Shown piece after piece: positions 1 through 9,610 of a DNA stretch of 64,000 nucleotides. The first letter of the stretch is position 1, and every line of letters starts with the position of its first letter. The notes under the pieces are model-generated. The model saw nothing but the letters and a program-made list of their open reading frames with translations. It ran no database searches and was not told the DNA's origin. The DNA comes from an uncultured Actinomycetes bacterium. GTDB lineage: Bacteria; Actinomycetota; Acidimicrobiia; Acidimicrobiales; RAAP-2. The position numbers were made by a program, and so were the translations under genes. The DNA lies in contig CAIKBU010000081.1 in assembly GCA_903825765.1 (NCBI GenBank), positions 1 to 64,000 of the forward strand, written 5' to 3'.

Positions 1-1507
1 CACTCGATGAACTTTCAGCGGAGTGGCCACCCTCGCCACTTCTCGATGCGCCAGCGCCGCCCATGGCACCGGCGGCCGCACCAACTGCCGCCACCGTACC
101 AACGGCCGTCGCCAGGATTTCCTTGCGGTGCTGGCTCGGCACGTACTGGACATACTGTCCAAGTGGCCCCGAGGGAACAGCACCAATATGACCGAGCACC
201 GAACCAGCCGCCACGGTGAAATCCTCAAAACCAGCCACGCTCGTCTGTGTTCCGCTGACGAGACCGACGCTGACGCGGTGTGCCCCGACGGCCAGCGTCG
301 AGGGAAGTGTCAGGGTCAGGGTTGTTGAACCCGTCGCTGAGGTTTCGGCGGCAGTGGCGTTCAGCACATCGCCGTCAACCCAGGCGGAAAGTTGCAGTTG
401 TGCGGGGTACTGACCAACCGTAATCGTGACCTGGCAGTTGGCGATGGGGGTGTTCGGCGGCCCACAGAACCTCGTCACTGTTGACTGTCCGTGCAAGGAG
501 GCGAACGATCCGAACGACATCGTGGTGGGGGCCGACCGTGCCGCCAAAAACGCACCGTTCTTGGCGTTGGTGGCGACGACAGAACAGTGAGCGACGGCCG
601 CCCCACCGGTATAGGTCAATTGGTCGCCCCGTACGACACACTGCGGCGACTTTGTCACATACGACGTGACGTGGGCGCCAGAGCCGCCAGTGGTCTGCAG
701 CGTCATAGCCACCCCCGCAATACCGGTGCGTGCGCTCAAATGAAGCGGCGCCTGTGCCTTGAGGTGCGGGGGCGCAATCGTCAAGAGCGCGGTGGAGGTG
801 TCGTTAAACGTGACGTTCGGGTCACTGCCACCCCAGCAGTAAATCGTAAGGGGCGATGCCGTGGTGGTCACGGTGGTCGTGTAGTTCGACGAACAGGAGG
901 GAGAGGTCTCGACCGTCACCGGAATCTGTGGGCCCGTGGCCGATCCCGCGTGAAAACTGAAGGTGTAGGCCGGGGCCGCCGTCTTGGCAACGACCCTAAG
1001 GGCGTCGGGCACGACGAAGAGTGTTGCTTTATTGATGGTCAGAGAAGCGGTCGAAGAAACGTCGAGTGTGGTCGCCGTGTCGCTGCCCGCGCTACACGTA
1101 ATGGCACCGGCGTAGGATCCGACATTCCACGTGCCGTCGTAGCCCGAGGTGCACGTTGGCGGGGCCGTCAGCGTTGGCGTCACCACTGGTCCCGCCGGGC
1201 TCCCTTCGTGGTAGGTAAAGGTGTAGTTCGGCAGTGCGTCTGAGTAGGTAATGACCTGATTATCCGGCACGACGAACAACGTGCCTCCTCCATCGTGGGG
1301 GTACATCGACAACTCCCCCACCGTGGTGGGGATGTTCAACATATGCCCAGCGAACGTTACGGCTCCCGCCGAAATCGAGAAGAAGCTCGCCCCCAGTAGG
1401 ACGGTTGCGAGTGCCAAGGGAGCCAGCAGTGCCCCCACGAGCGCCAGTCGCACCCGTTGAACGAGTCGAACGTGCCCCGAGCGAGGGGGCCAGTCGCTGC
1501 GCTTCAT
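1..1507 (-). CDS. Secreted/surface protein with MBG-like and Ig-like repeats, 3' end truncated by the left window edge
   Basis: Manual minus-strand translation from ATG at 1507 is open to position 1: MKRSDWPPRSGHVRLVQRVRLALVGALLAPLALATVLLGASFF (signal/TM) ... TLFVVPDNQVITYSDALPNYTFTYHEGSPAGP ... ending in a Gly/Ala/Ser-rich stretch (VGAAAGAMGGAGASRSGEGG). Not in the supplied ORF track because it has no stop in the window. Confidence 0.85.
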   Translation of the reverse strand, partial: MKRSDWPPRSGHVRLVQRVRLALVGALLAPLALATVLLGASFFSISAGAVTFAGHMLNIPTTVGELSMYPHDGGGTLFVVPDNQVITYSDALPNYTFTYHEGSPAGPVVTPTLTAPPTCTSGYDGTWNVGSYAGAITCSAGSDTATTLDVSSTASLTINKATLFVVPDALRVVAKTAAPAYTFSFHAGSATGPQIPVTVETSPSCSSNYTTTVTTTASPLTIYCWGGSDPNVTFNDTSTALLTIAPPHLKAQAPLHLSARTGIAGVAMTLQTTGGSGAHVTSYVTKSPQCVVRGDQLTYTGGAAVAHCSVVATNAKNGAFLAARSAPTTMSFGSFASLHGQSTVTRFCGPPNTPIANCQVTITVGQYPAQLQLSAWVDGDVLNATAAETSATGSTTLTLTLPSTLAVGAHRVSVGLVSGTQTSVAGFEDFTVAAGSVLGHIGAVPSGPLGQYVQYVPSQHRKEILATAVGTVAAVGAAAGAMGGAGASRSGEGGHSAESSSS

Positions 1508-1532
1508 TCGTCGTTTCCCTCCAGCGTTCATT

Positions 1533-4500
1533 TCAGTTGCTCACGTAGACCGCGTTGAGACCAAACGCCCACTTCAACTGAGCCGGTTGCGTGGTGACGC
1601 TGAGCGTCACGCTGGACAAGCCGAGGGACTGGAGCGCTGATCGTAGATAGGACGCAGTGGCCTGGGCGCGTTGGGTCGCCAGTGATGCGTTACTCGCATT
1701 GACGTACCCCGCCACGAAGACACTTGTCACGTGGGCGCCCTTGAGCGACGTGGCGTATCGCGTCAGTGACGCTTGATCGGCCGTCGTCAGGGTGCTTGAG
1801 CCGGCGCCGAACAAAACGTAGAGCGATTGGCCGTGCGGTGACGCAATCGTGACGGTCACTGGAAGCGAGTTAGCGCTGGCGTAGATGCCATTCGCCGCGT
1901 TGACCGCGGTGACGGTACAGATGCCCGTTCGCGTCGCACTCAGCAGCCCCGCCCTCACCGAGCACCCATCACCCGTCACTTGGTAGTGGTAGGACTTTAC
2001 CCCGCTACCACCGGTGGCGGTCAAGGTGAGTGGGGCGCCAATGACGGCCACCGTTGGCGAGCTAATGGCCACTCGCGTCTGCCTCGAAGGCGTAAAGGCG
2101 ACTGACACCGCAGCTGAGGAGACGCTGGCGTAAATACCGTTACCCGGATTGTTGGCCGTCACCGTGCAGGTTGTTCCCGATGACACCGTCAGCGAACGCC
2201 CACTGAGGAAGCATGAGGTGCCACTGACGTGGAACTGGGGCGCAACCACGCCCGATCCCCCAGCCGTCGTGAGGGTCACCGTCTGGCCGGCTACCGCGGT
2301 GGTCGCCGAGGTGATACTGAGGGTGGCCTGGAGGGCCCACGCGAAGTGAATTGTCACGGGTGGCGACGATGTCGCCACGTAATAGTCGGTCTGTGCATTG
2401 TGCGCACTGACCTGACAGTCAGTCGCCCCACTCGCCATCAGCGACGAACCCTGCAAGGTGCAGCCCAATCCCGCCACGGTGTAGGTCGTGGGTAACGACC
2501 CCGCGCCACCAGTGGCGGTGAGGACAAGTGCCGTACCCGCTACCCCACTGGTCGCGGCGGTGATCTGCAAAGGCGTTGGGGCAATGCGCGCAATCGTGAG
2601 ATTCGAAGTAGCACTCTCGTTAAAGGCGTAGTTCAGATCAGTGCCGTAGTTGCATCGAACGGTCAATGGCGACAGCGCCGCGGAGGTGGTCGCGCTGTAA
2701 CCACTCGCGCACACCGGCGTGACCTGAATACTCGGCGTTACCACTGGGCCGGTGGCGCTCCCCGTGTGATAGGCGAATGGGTACGACGGCACTGGACTAA
2801 GCGCGTTGACGGCGACAGCACTGGGCACGACAAAGAGGGTCACCTTACTCAGCGTGAGGTCTTGCGTCGTCAGTACTCCAACGAAGTTGCCATCGCTGGT
2901 CGCCGACACGGTCAGCGAACACTGTCCGGTACCGGCGGTCAACGTTACCTTCATGCCGTTCACCGCACACGCCGGATTCGACGACGTAACGGTCACCTTA
3001 CCGAGATCACCCTTGGTGAGGGAGTACGTAACGGTGTACACGCTGCCGTACGCCGTGCTCGATGGGGTTGAGGTGAAGCGAATGGTTGGGGTGGCCTGAT
3101 CAATGGTGAGGCGTGCACTCGTTGTCGTGTCGAAGACGTAATTCGGGTCGCGTCCACCCTGACAGTTAATCGTCAACGGCGAAAGTGCGACGCTCGATAG
3201 TGGACCGTAGGGCGACGCACACGTGGGCGACGACGATGGCGCCACGGTGACGACCGGACCATCGGTTGCGCCGAGGTGAAAACTGTAGGTGTACGGCGGG
3301 ACTGCGTCCCCGTAGATCATGCTCTGGTCATCGGGAACGACGAACAGAGTGTCGGGGCTGACAGTGATTGACGCCGTACTCGAGACGTTGAAGACGTAGT
3401 TCGGATCTTGCCCCGCCTGGCATTGAATAGTAAGTGGCGAGTCGGGCACCGTGGTGGTCGCCGAGTAGGGCGAGGTGCACGTTGGGCTCTGCTCCAACGC
3501 CACTGAGGCTGGTGATCCCGTCGGACTATCGGTAAAGAGCGCGTAGGTGTAGTCAGGAACGGCATCGCCATAGTTGACCTGTTGGGCGTCGGGGACGACG
3601 TAGAGCAAGATTGGTCGAATCGTGAGGGACGCCGTACTCGACGTGTCGAACACGTAGTTGGGGTCATAGCCCGTCGCGCAGGTGATCGCGTGTGCGTAGG
3701 TCCCGGCATTCCAGGTGCCGTCGTAGTCGGACGTGCAGTACGGCTCTGACGCTACCGACACCTCGAGGAGGGGGCCAGTAGGTGAGTTGAGGTGATAGGC
3801 AAACGTGAAATCCGGCGCGGCGTCGGCGTAGTTAATGCTCTGCGCAGTAGGCACCACGTACAGCGTCACCTGGGCAATAGTGATCGTGGGCACCAGTGAC
3901 ACGCCGTAATCTGAGCCGTAGTTGAACTGACTCGTCGGGTCTTGGTTCCCGCCGCCCTGGTATTGGGCCGTGATGACGTCGCCGGCAAATTCGATGTTCG
4001 GGTCGGTACACCCTGCCCCGTACCGCTCACCGCCACCCACCGCGGCGCCCAGGTCCGTCCAGGCGGATGACGAGCACGCCAGTGCCCCGTTGTCGCTAAT
4101 GGTCAACGTTCCCGTCGGAGGAGTCGATCCCGCTGGGATCGTGAGTGTCACTTGGTACGCATTCGAAAAGCCACCGAGCGGCGATCCGGTCAGCGTGAAG
4201 TTCAGTGCCGACAGGTTGCAGGTCACCACACCTTGACAGCGGTTCGTGAAGTTCACGACGTTCCCGACCGACCAGCGCGAAATATTTTGAGCGAAACTGG
4301 TCGCTCCCTGGAACAGATAACTCATGTCGGTGACGTTGGCGGTACGCCACGTCGCAAGGGGCTGGTTAAAGGCCGTCGCCGAGGCGAAGGTGCCACTCAT
4401 ATCAGTAACGCTCGAGGTGTCCCATTTGCCCAGGGGTTGGTTGAATGCGGTCGCACCCTGGAAGGTGGCGTTCAGGTTCGCCACCCTGCTCACGTTCCAT

Positions 4501-6197
4501 GTCTCGAGGGGCGCATTGAAGGCGGTGGCGTAACTAAAGGTGCCGTTGAGCGTCACGACGTTCGAGGTGTCCCACGCCAGTGCCTGATTGAAGGAGGGGT
4601 CGTAGGCGAAGGTGAAACTGAGATCAGTGACGTTCGTGGTCTTCCAAGCGTTGAGAGGTTGGTTGAAATCGCTCGCCCCAGCAAACATGTACGCCATAGT
4701 GGTGACGTTGTGCACGTCGGAAAAGAGTGGGCTGTTGAAACTCGTCGCGCCGGCGAACATGCCGCTCATATCGGTGACACTCTGAGTTGCGAGCCCCGTG
4801 AGGGAGCGGTTGAAGGCGGTGTCTCCTTGAAACATGCCGCTCATGTTCGTGACGTTCGGCGTGGTGGTGAACACCGCACTATCAAACGAGGTGGCCCCGA
4901 GGAACATGGCCGCCATCGACGTGCACGACGACAGGTCCCAGGCCGTCAAGGGCTGGTTGAAACTACTCGCGAGCTCGAACATTCCGTCCGCCGTCGTGAG
5001 TGCCTGGGTACGCCAACCGGCGAGTGGCTCATTGAAGGCGGTGGCATCAAGGAACATGTAACTGGCATCGGTGACGAGACCCATCGACCAATTCTCCAAG
5101 GGCTGATTGAACGACGAGGCGTTGGCGAACATGCCGTTCATCGTCGTCACCGAGGACGTGTCCCAACTCCCCAGTGGCTGATTGAACGACGTCGCACCCG
5201 AGAAGGTAAAGATCATTTCCTGCACGTTGGTCGTCGACCAATTGGCGAGTGGTTTATTGAATGCCGTGTCTTGCTGGAAGACGTAGTCCATTTGGGTGAC
5301 GTTGCTCGTATTCCAGGCGTTCAGCGGTTGGTCAAAGGAGCTCGCAAACTGAAACAGACCATTGAGGTTGGTGACATTGGCGACGTTCCAGTTACCGATG
5401 GGCTGGTTGAACGCCGACGCGTTTTGAAACATAAAGCTGAGGTCGGTTACCGCGCCGGTCTGCCAATTCGATAGTGGTTGGTTGAAGACCGGGTCGGAGG
5501 CGAACATAAAGCTCATCGAGGTGACCAACGCCGTCTGGGAAAACAGTGGACTATTAAACGCACTCGCCCCTTGAAACATGTAGCTCATGTCGGTGACGTT
5601 GTACGTGGCCCACGGTAACGGTTGATTAAACGATGTGGCACCCTCAAACATCCCCGCCATAGTCGTGACGGCGCTGGTGTCCCAGGTGGCGAGGGTGCCG
5701 TTGAATGACGTTGCACCGTCGAACATATAGCTGAGGTTCGATACGGTGCCGGGCAAGGTCGAGGGTACGTGTTGCAAGGTAATTGCCCCGTTGAAGGCGT
5801 AGGCGAAGGACTGCCACGGCCCCGACCAGCTGGTGACCGAGGTCAACGCCACCAATGGCGTCGCCGAGGCAGAACCGAAGCCCACCACCTGACTCGAAGC
5901 GGTAATCGTTACCGTGTAGGTACCGAGCGCCGCGTAGTGGTGCGACAACGACGAGTTGACCGACCCGTCGCCCCAGTTGATCTGCGAGCCACCGTCGGTC
6001 ACGGGCAAATTGTTCGCGTCGACCAATGGCAGTGACACGTCGGTCGGGTTCGTCAACACGAGCGTCATCGCAGGTCGAGTGGTCACCGCGGACGCGGTGC
6101 CACTCGCCACCATGGACCACGTCACGAAGAAGAAAACACCGACGACGAGACTGGCGGCGACGAGACAAACTTTCGTCAAGAGAATGCGCTTCGCCAT
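1533..6197 (-). CDS. Large mosaic surface protein: signal peptide/TM, PKD-like domain, about 20 BspA-type (DUF285) LRR repeats, MBG and Ig-like repeats, OmpA-like C-terminus
   Basis: ORF 1533-6233. The preferred start is the internal ATG at 6197 (MAKRILLTKVCLVAASLVVGVFFF), preceded by GAGGTAGTC. PKD-like INWGDGSVNSSLSHHYAALGTYTVTI; repeats such as FNQPLSNWQTGAVTDLSFMFQNASA; MBG-type VVPDAQQVNYGDAVPDYTYAL; C-term LYVLFGAGSSTLTTADQASLTRYA...ASLATQRAQATASYLRSAL. Confidence 0.93.
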   Translation of the reverse strand: MAKRILLTKVCLVAASLVVGVFFFVTWSMVASGTASAVTTRPAMTLVLTNPTDVSLPLVDANNLPVTDGGSQINWGDGSVNSSLSHHYAALGTYTVTITASSQVVGFGSASATPLVALTSVTSWSGPWQSFAYAFNGAITLQHVPSTLPGTVSNLSYMFDGATSFNGTLATWDTSAVTTMAGMFEGATSFNQPLPWATYNVTDMSYMFQGASAFNSPLFSQTALVTSMSFMFASDPVFNQPLSNWQTGAVTDLSFMFQNASAFNQPIGNWNVANVTNLNGLFQFASSFDQPLNAWNTSNVTQMDYVFQQDTAFNKPLANWSTTNVQEMIFTFSGATSFNQPLGSWDTSSVTTMNGMFANASSFNQPLENWSMGLVTDASYMFLDATAFNEPLAGWRTQALTTADGMFELASSFNQPLTAWDLSSCTSMAAMFLGATSFDSAVFTTTPNVTNMSGMFQGDTAFNRSLTGLATQSVTDMSGMFAGATSFNSPLFSDVHNVTTMAYMFAGASDFNQPLNAWKTTNVTDLSFTFAYDPSFNQALAWDTSNVVTLNGTFSYATAFNAPLETWNVSRVANLNATFQGATAFNQPLGKWDTSSVTDMSGTFASATAFNQPLATWRTANVTDMSYLFQGATSFAQNISRWSVGNVVNFTNRCQGVVTCNLSALNFTLTGSPLGGFSNAYQVTLTIPAGSTPPTGTLTISDNGALACSSSAWTDLGAAVGGGERYGAGCTDPNIEFAGDVITAQYQGGGNQDPTSQFNYGSDYGVSLVPTITIAQVTLYVVPTAQSINYADAAPDFTFAYHLNSPTGPLLEVSVASEPYCTSDYDGTWNAGTYAHAITCATGYDPNYVFDTSSTASLTIRPILLYVVPDAQQVNYGDAVPDYTYALFTDSPTGSPASVALEQSPTCTSPYSATTTVPDSPLTIQCQAGQDPNYVFNVSSTASITVSPDTLFVVPDDQSMIYGDAVPPYTYSFHLGATDGPVVTVAPSSSPTCASPYGPLSSVALSPLTINCQGGRDPNYVFDTTTSARLTIDQATPTIRFTSTPSSTAYGSVYTVTYSLTKGDLGKVTVTSSNPACAVNGMKVTLTAGTGQCSLTVSATSDGNFVGVLTTQDLTLSKVTLFVVPSAVAVNALSPVPSYPFAYHTGSATGPVVTPSIQVTPVCASGYSATTSAALSPLTVRCNYGTDLNYAFNESATSNLTIARIAPTPLQITAATSGVAGTALVLTATGGAGSLPTTYTVAGLGCTLQGSSLMASGATDCQVSAHNAQTDYYVATSSPPVTIHFAWALQATLSITSATTAVAGQTVTLTTAGGSGVVAPQFHVSGTSCFLSGRSLTVSSGTTCTVTANNPGNGIYASVSSAAVSVAFTPSRQTRVAISSPTVAVIGAPLTLTATGGSGVKSYHYQVTGDGCSVRAGLLSATRTGICTVTAVNAANGIYASANSLPVTVTIASPHGQSLYVLFGAGSSTLTTADQASLTRYATSLKGAHVTSVFVAGYVNASNASLATQRAQATASYLRSALQSLGLSSVTLSVTTQPAQLKWAFGLNAVYVSN

Positions 6198-6402
6198 GAC
6201 TACCTCACCACACACCGTCGTCTCCACTTTCAATCACGTTTAGACCCAGTGGTGTTGGCCTTTCTCTATTTAACCACGCCAACCTGTCGTGCTGAGTCGG
6301 GCGCGCCGTACCTCGGCGTGTCACACGCGACCAGCGATGCATTGGCCCTCTCACGCGGGTGCGTCAGAGTGGTGGCGTTTCCAGACGCGGTACAGTAGCG
6401 CA

Positions 6403-6684
6403 GTGACTGATGCCAACGAACTCCCCGAAGAAATCGCCTACCTGCAATCCACGCCAGTGGAGCAAGTCCTCGGCAACCACATCTTTGTCCTTTTGCAGCT
6501 CGTCGCGGTTCACGTCGCGGCCACCCCACCGAATCTCGAAAGCGCGCAGCTGGTCATCGACATGCTGGTCGCGATGATCGAGACGGGCGGCGACCGCTTG
6601 GGCGAACACGTCACGTTGTATCGGGGCGCCCTCGCCGAGACCCAGCAAGCATTCGCGCGGGCCGTCGCCCAAAAAGGAAGCTAA
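6403..6684 (+). CDS. Small conserved-type protein, possibly DUF1844-like
   Basis: GTG start at 6403 in the frame of ORF 6289-6684: VTDANELPEEIAYLQSTPVEQVLGNHIFVLLQLVAVHVAATPPNLESAQLVIDMLVAMIETGGDRLGEHVTLYRGALAETQQAFARAVAQ. The family name is tentative. Confidence 0.65.
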   Translation: MTDANELPEEIAYLQSTPVEQVLGNHIFVLLQLVAVHVAATPPNLESAQLVIDMLVAMIETGGDRLGEHVTLYRGALAETQQAFARAVAQKGS

Positions 6685-6884
6685 TCCACTATTCGAATCG
6701 CTGAGGCCTCGTCAACGCCGAGATGGCCGACGACGCGCGACGCCCTGACGGTGGCCCCAACTGGCACCTGGCGCGTACCGTCAGCAATCGTGACACAGTG
6801 GAAATACAATTCCTCACCGTCGCTACTGCGTAGCCACCCGTCACCGCGGTGAACGTCAAAGGAGACGACCTCACCGAGCAGCAT
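6681..6884 (-). CDS. Divergent cold-shock-domain protein, translationally coupled to ribH
   Basis: [67 protein letters not shown] resembles a CSD fold. ATG at 6884 overlaps the ribH stop (TAATG). Confidence 0.7.
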   Translation of the reverse strand: MLLGEVVSFDVHRGDGWLRSSDGEELYFHCVTIADGTRQVPVGATVRASRVVGHLGVDEASAIRIVD

Positions 6885-7420
6885 TACGCCCCGAGTGGTC
6901 CACGCTTGACGATATTGACCATTTCGAGCGCCGTCAGGGCCGTTTCGCGCCCCTTGTTGGTATGGTCGGGCATCGAACGCTCCAGCGCCTGGTCCACCGT
7001 ATTGGTGGTCAGCACGCCAAAGATAACCGGGGTCCCTGTAGCGAGCTGGACGTCTTGCACCCCGCGGGCACACTCCCCCGCGACGACGTCGTAGTGGCCG
7101 GTGTCACCACGAATGACGGCACCTAACGTCAGCACGGCATCGACCCGACCCGAGGTGATCATGGCCTTGGCCAGGAGTGGCAGTTCAAAGGCTCCCGGGG
7201 CCCAACCGAGGACAATGTCGCGTCGCTCGACACCCTTCTCGAGGAGCGCCTCAAGGGCGGCATCAAGCAGTCGCGTCGTGACGCCACCATTGAATCGGCC
7301 ACAGGCGAGTCCAACACGGACACCACGGCCGTCTTCACTGGCCCGCAAGTACGTACCGACTCGTTCCGCGAGCAAGACTTCGGTCGTGGGGTCAAAGGCT
7401 GTCTCATTGGTCGATGTCAT
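6884..7420 (-). CDS. ribH: 6,7-dimethyl-8-ribityllumazine synthase
   Basis: [51 protein letters not shown]...[42 protein letters not shown]. Start chosen at MTSTNETAF. Confidence 0.95.
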   Translation of the reverse strand: MTSTNETAFDPTTEVLLAERVGTYLRASEDGRGVRVGLACGRFNGGVTTRLLDAALEALLEKGVERRDIVLGWAPGAFELPLLAKAMITSGRVDAVLTLGAVIRGDTGHYDVVAGECARGVQDVQLATGTPVIFGVLTTNTVDQALERSMPDHTNKGRETALTALEMVNIVKRGPLGA

Positions 7421-8624
7421 CAAGGCCCTCCAGTAGGTGTCCCATTCGTTCGCGCTTCGTGCGAAGGTAGTCAATATTAAATGCCGTTGGTGTGCTCTCG
7501 AGAGGAACTCGCCCAACAATGTTCAGGCCGAATCCTTCGAGGCCACCGTACTTCGCCGGGTTGTTAGTCAGGAGTCGCATGGTGCTCACCCCGAGGTCGA
7601 CGAGGATTTGAGCACCGATGCCGTACTCACGAGAGTCCACTGGCAGACCGAGTTCGGTGTTGGCGTCGACGGTGTCGGCACCCTGCTCTTGCAAGGCGTA
7701 GGCGCGAATCTTGTGGCCGAGCCCAATGCCACGCCCCTCGTGTCCACGAAGGTACACAATCACTCCGGCACCCTCATCGGCCACCTTGGCGAGCGCTGAC
7801 TGAAGTTGGGGGCCGCAGTCGCAGCGCAGCGAGCCCAGTGCGTCGCCGGTGAGACACTCGGAGTGCACGCGAACCAGCACGTCGTCAGTTGTGGCGTCAC
7901 CGTAGACCAGGGCCATGTGCTGCTCACCGTCCAGCACACTTTCGTAGACCACCGCATTGAATTCGCCGTGCACCGTTGGCAGCGAGGCCTCAGCCACTCG
8001 CCGCACCAATTTTTCGTGCTTGCGGCGGTAGCGAATGAGATCCGCAATAGTAACGAGCGGCAGGCCGTGCTCCTCGGCGAACGCTTCGAGCTCCGGCATA
8101 CGAGCCATGTCGGACTTATCTTTGGTGACTATTTCACACAACACCCCAGAAGGAAACTTGCCCGCCAAGCGGCATAGGTCAACCGTGGCCTCGGTGTGAC
8201 CCGCTCGCTTTAAGACGCCGCCGGCGCGATATCGCAGCGGGAAAATGTGCCCCGGTCGATTGAGGTCAGTCGGCTTGGTGGCGGGATCGATGAGTGCGCG
8301 AATCGTCGCGGCGCGGTCAGCCGCGGAGATGCCCGTCGACGTGCCGTGGCGGTAATCGACGGTCACCGTGAAGGCGGTGCGCTGCGCTTCGGTGTTGGCC
8401 ACCACCATGAGGGGTAGTTCGAGTTCGTCGGCGCGTGCCGCCTCGAGTGGCGAGCAGATGACGCCCGAGGTGTGCTCGAGGAAGAAGGCCATCGCCTCGG
8501 GGGTCGCGTCTTCGGCGGCCATAATGAGGTCCCCCTCATTTTCGCGATCTTCGTCGTCGACGACCACGATCATGCCGCCACGCTTCAGTTGTTCAATTGC
8601 CTCTTCGATTGTCGCAATCGCCAT
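7404..8624 (-). CDS. ribBA: Bifunctional 3,4-dihydroxy-2-butanone-4-phosphate synthase / GTP cyclohydrolase II
   Basis: DHBP synthase motif [16 protein letters not shown] and GCHII motif [20 protein letters not shown]...[10 protein letters not shown]. Confidence 0.97.
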   Translation of the reverse strand: MAIATIEEAIEQLKRGGMIVVVDDEDRENEGDLIMAAEDATPEAMAFFLEHTSGVICSPLEAARADELELPLMVVANTEAQRTAFTVTVDYRHGTSTGISAADRAATIRALIDPATKPTDLNRPGHIFPLRYRAGGVLKRAGHTEATVDLCRLAGKFPSGVLCEIVTKDKSDMARMPELEAFAEEHGLPLVTIADLIRYRRKHEKLVRRVAEASLPTVHGEFNAVVYESVLDGEQHMALVYGDATTDDVLVRVHSECLTGDALGSLRCDCGPQLQSALAKVADEGAGVIVYLRGHEGRGIGLGHKIRAYALQEQGADTVDANTELGLPVDSREYGIGAQILVDLGVSTMRLLTNNPAKYGGLEGFGLNIVGRVPLESTPTAFNIDYLRTKRERMGHLLEGLDDIDQ

Positions 8625-9610
8625 TAGATCTCCACATCCACTCGAATATCGTCACCAGTTGGTCGCACCGCCGTAAAGCGGGCTCGGCGCAGTTGCGACA
8701 GCGTACCGGTCGAAAGGGTCCGAAGCGCCGCGGTCGTGTCCTGACCACCAGCAAATGCGGGGGCTAGGTACCAGACCACGTGGTTTACCAACTCGGCGTC
8801 GATGAAGGCCGACACCGTACTCGGGCCACCCTCGATCAGAACTTGCAAAACATCGAGTTCGCCAAGTTCGTCCAAAATGTCGCGCAACGAACCGGTTCGC
8901 TCGAGGCAGGGTCGCACCCGGGCCGACGGTGGCGCAGCGCCGAGGACCACCCGAAGCGGCTCGAGCACGATGTCGCCGAGACGAGCGGTCAGCGCGGGGT
9001 CGTCGCTGCGAACGGTACCCGCGCCCACAATGATGGCCTGACTTTGGGCGCGCAGGAGGTGGCCATCACGTCGCGCCGCCTCACCGGTAATCCACTGCGA
9101 GGAACCGTCGGCCATCGCAACCGCGCCATCCAGCGTGCTCGCCACCTTGGCAATGACGTAGGGTCGCCCCGTAATACGGTGCCACAGGTACGGCGCTAGT
9201 TGGACGCGCACCTCTTCAATCAAAACGCCGGTCGTCACTTTTATGCCGGCCTCGCGAAGCGCGGCGACTCCCTTACCCGCAACGCGAGGATCAGGGTCGA
9301 GGGTGCCAACGACAATGTGGCTAATGCCGGCGTCAATAATCGCCTCGACGCACGGCCCGGTGCGCCCGACATGACAGCAGGGCTCCAACGTCACCACCAA
9401 CGTCCCACCACGAGCATCGCCGTTCGCGGCCGCGAGGGCCTCGATTTCGGCGTGCGACGAACCGGGCACTTGGGTATGACCACGTCCGCGTTCGACGCCG
9501 CCGGCGTCCAGAATGATGGCACCCACCCACGGATTTGGCGGGGCGTGCAGCCGGGCCTTGTCTCCTTCGACAATCGCCTCCGCCATCAGGTCCTCGAGGT
9601 GAAGTGTCAC
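8624..9610 (-). CDS. ribD: Riboflavin biosynthesis deaminase/reductase
   Basis: Deaminase Zn motif HAEIEAL...[13 protein letters not shown]; reductase [26 protein letters not shown]. Confidence 0.96.
   Translation of the reverse strand: MTLHLEDLMAEAIVEGDKARLHAPPNPWVGAIILDAGGVERGRGHTQVPGSSHAEIEALAAANGDARGGTLVVTLEPCCHVGRTGPCVEAIIDAGISHIVVGTLDPDPRVAGKGVAALREAGIKVTTGVLIEEVRVQLAPYLWHRITGRPYVIAKVASTLDGAVAMADGSSQWITGEAARRDGHLLRAQSQAIIVGAGTVRSDDPALTARLGDIVLEPLRVVLGAAPPSARVRPCLERTGSLRDILDELGELDVLQVLIEGGPSTVSAFIDAELVNHVVWYLAPAFAGGQDTTAALRTLSTGTLSQLRRARFTAVRPTGDDIRVDVEI

Noticed and set aside
491-1243. 250-aa plus-strand ORF at the left edge
   Set aside because: Arg/Gly-rich antisense frame opposite a clear secreted minus-strand protein.
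4152-5474. 440-aa plus-strand ORF
   Set aside because: Antisense shadow of the BspA-repeat gene; its own periodicity is inherited from the repeats and it has no family resemblance.
4240-5760. Regular about 75-bp periodicity that could look like a CRISPR or minisatellite
   Set aside because: The period equals the 25-aa BspA repeat within one open reading frame; DNA copies are diverged and there are no unique spacers.
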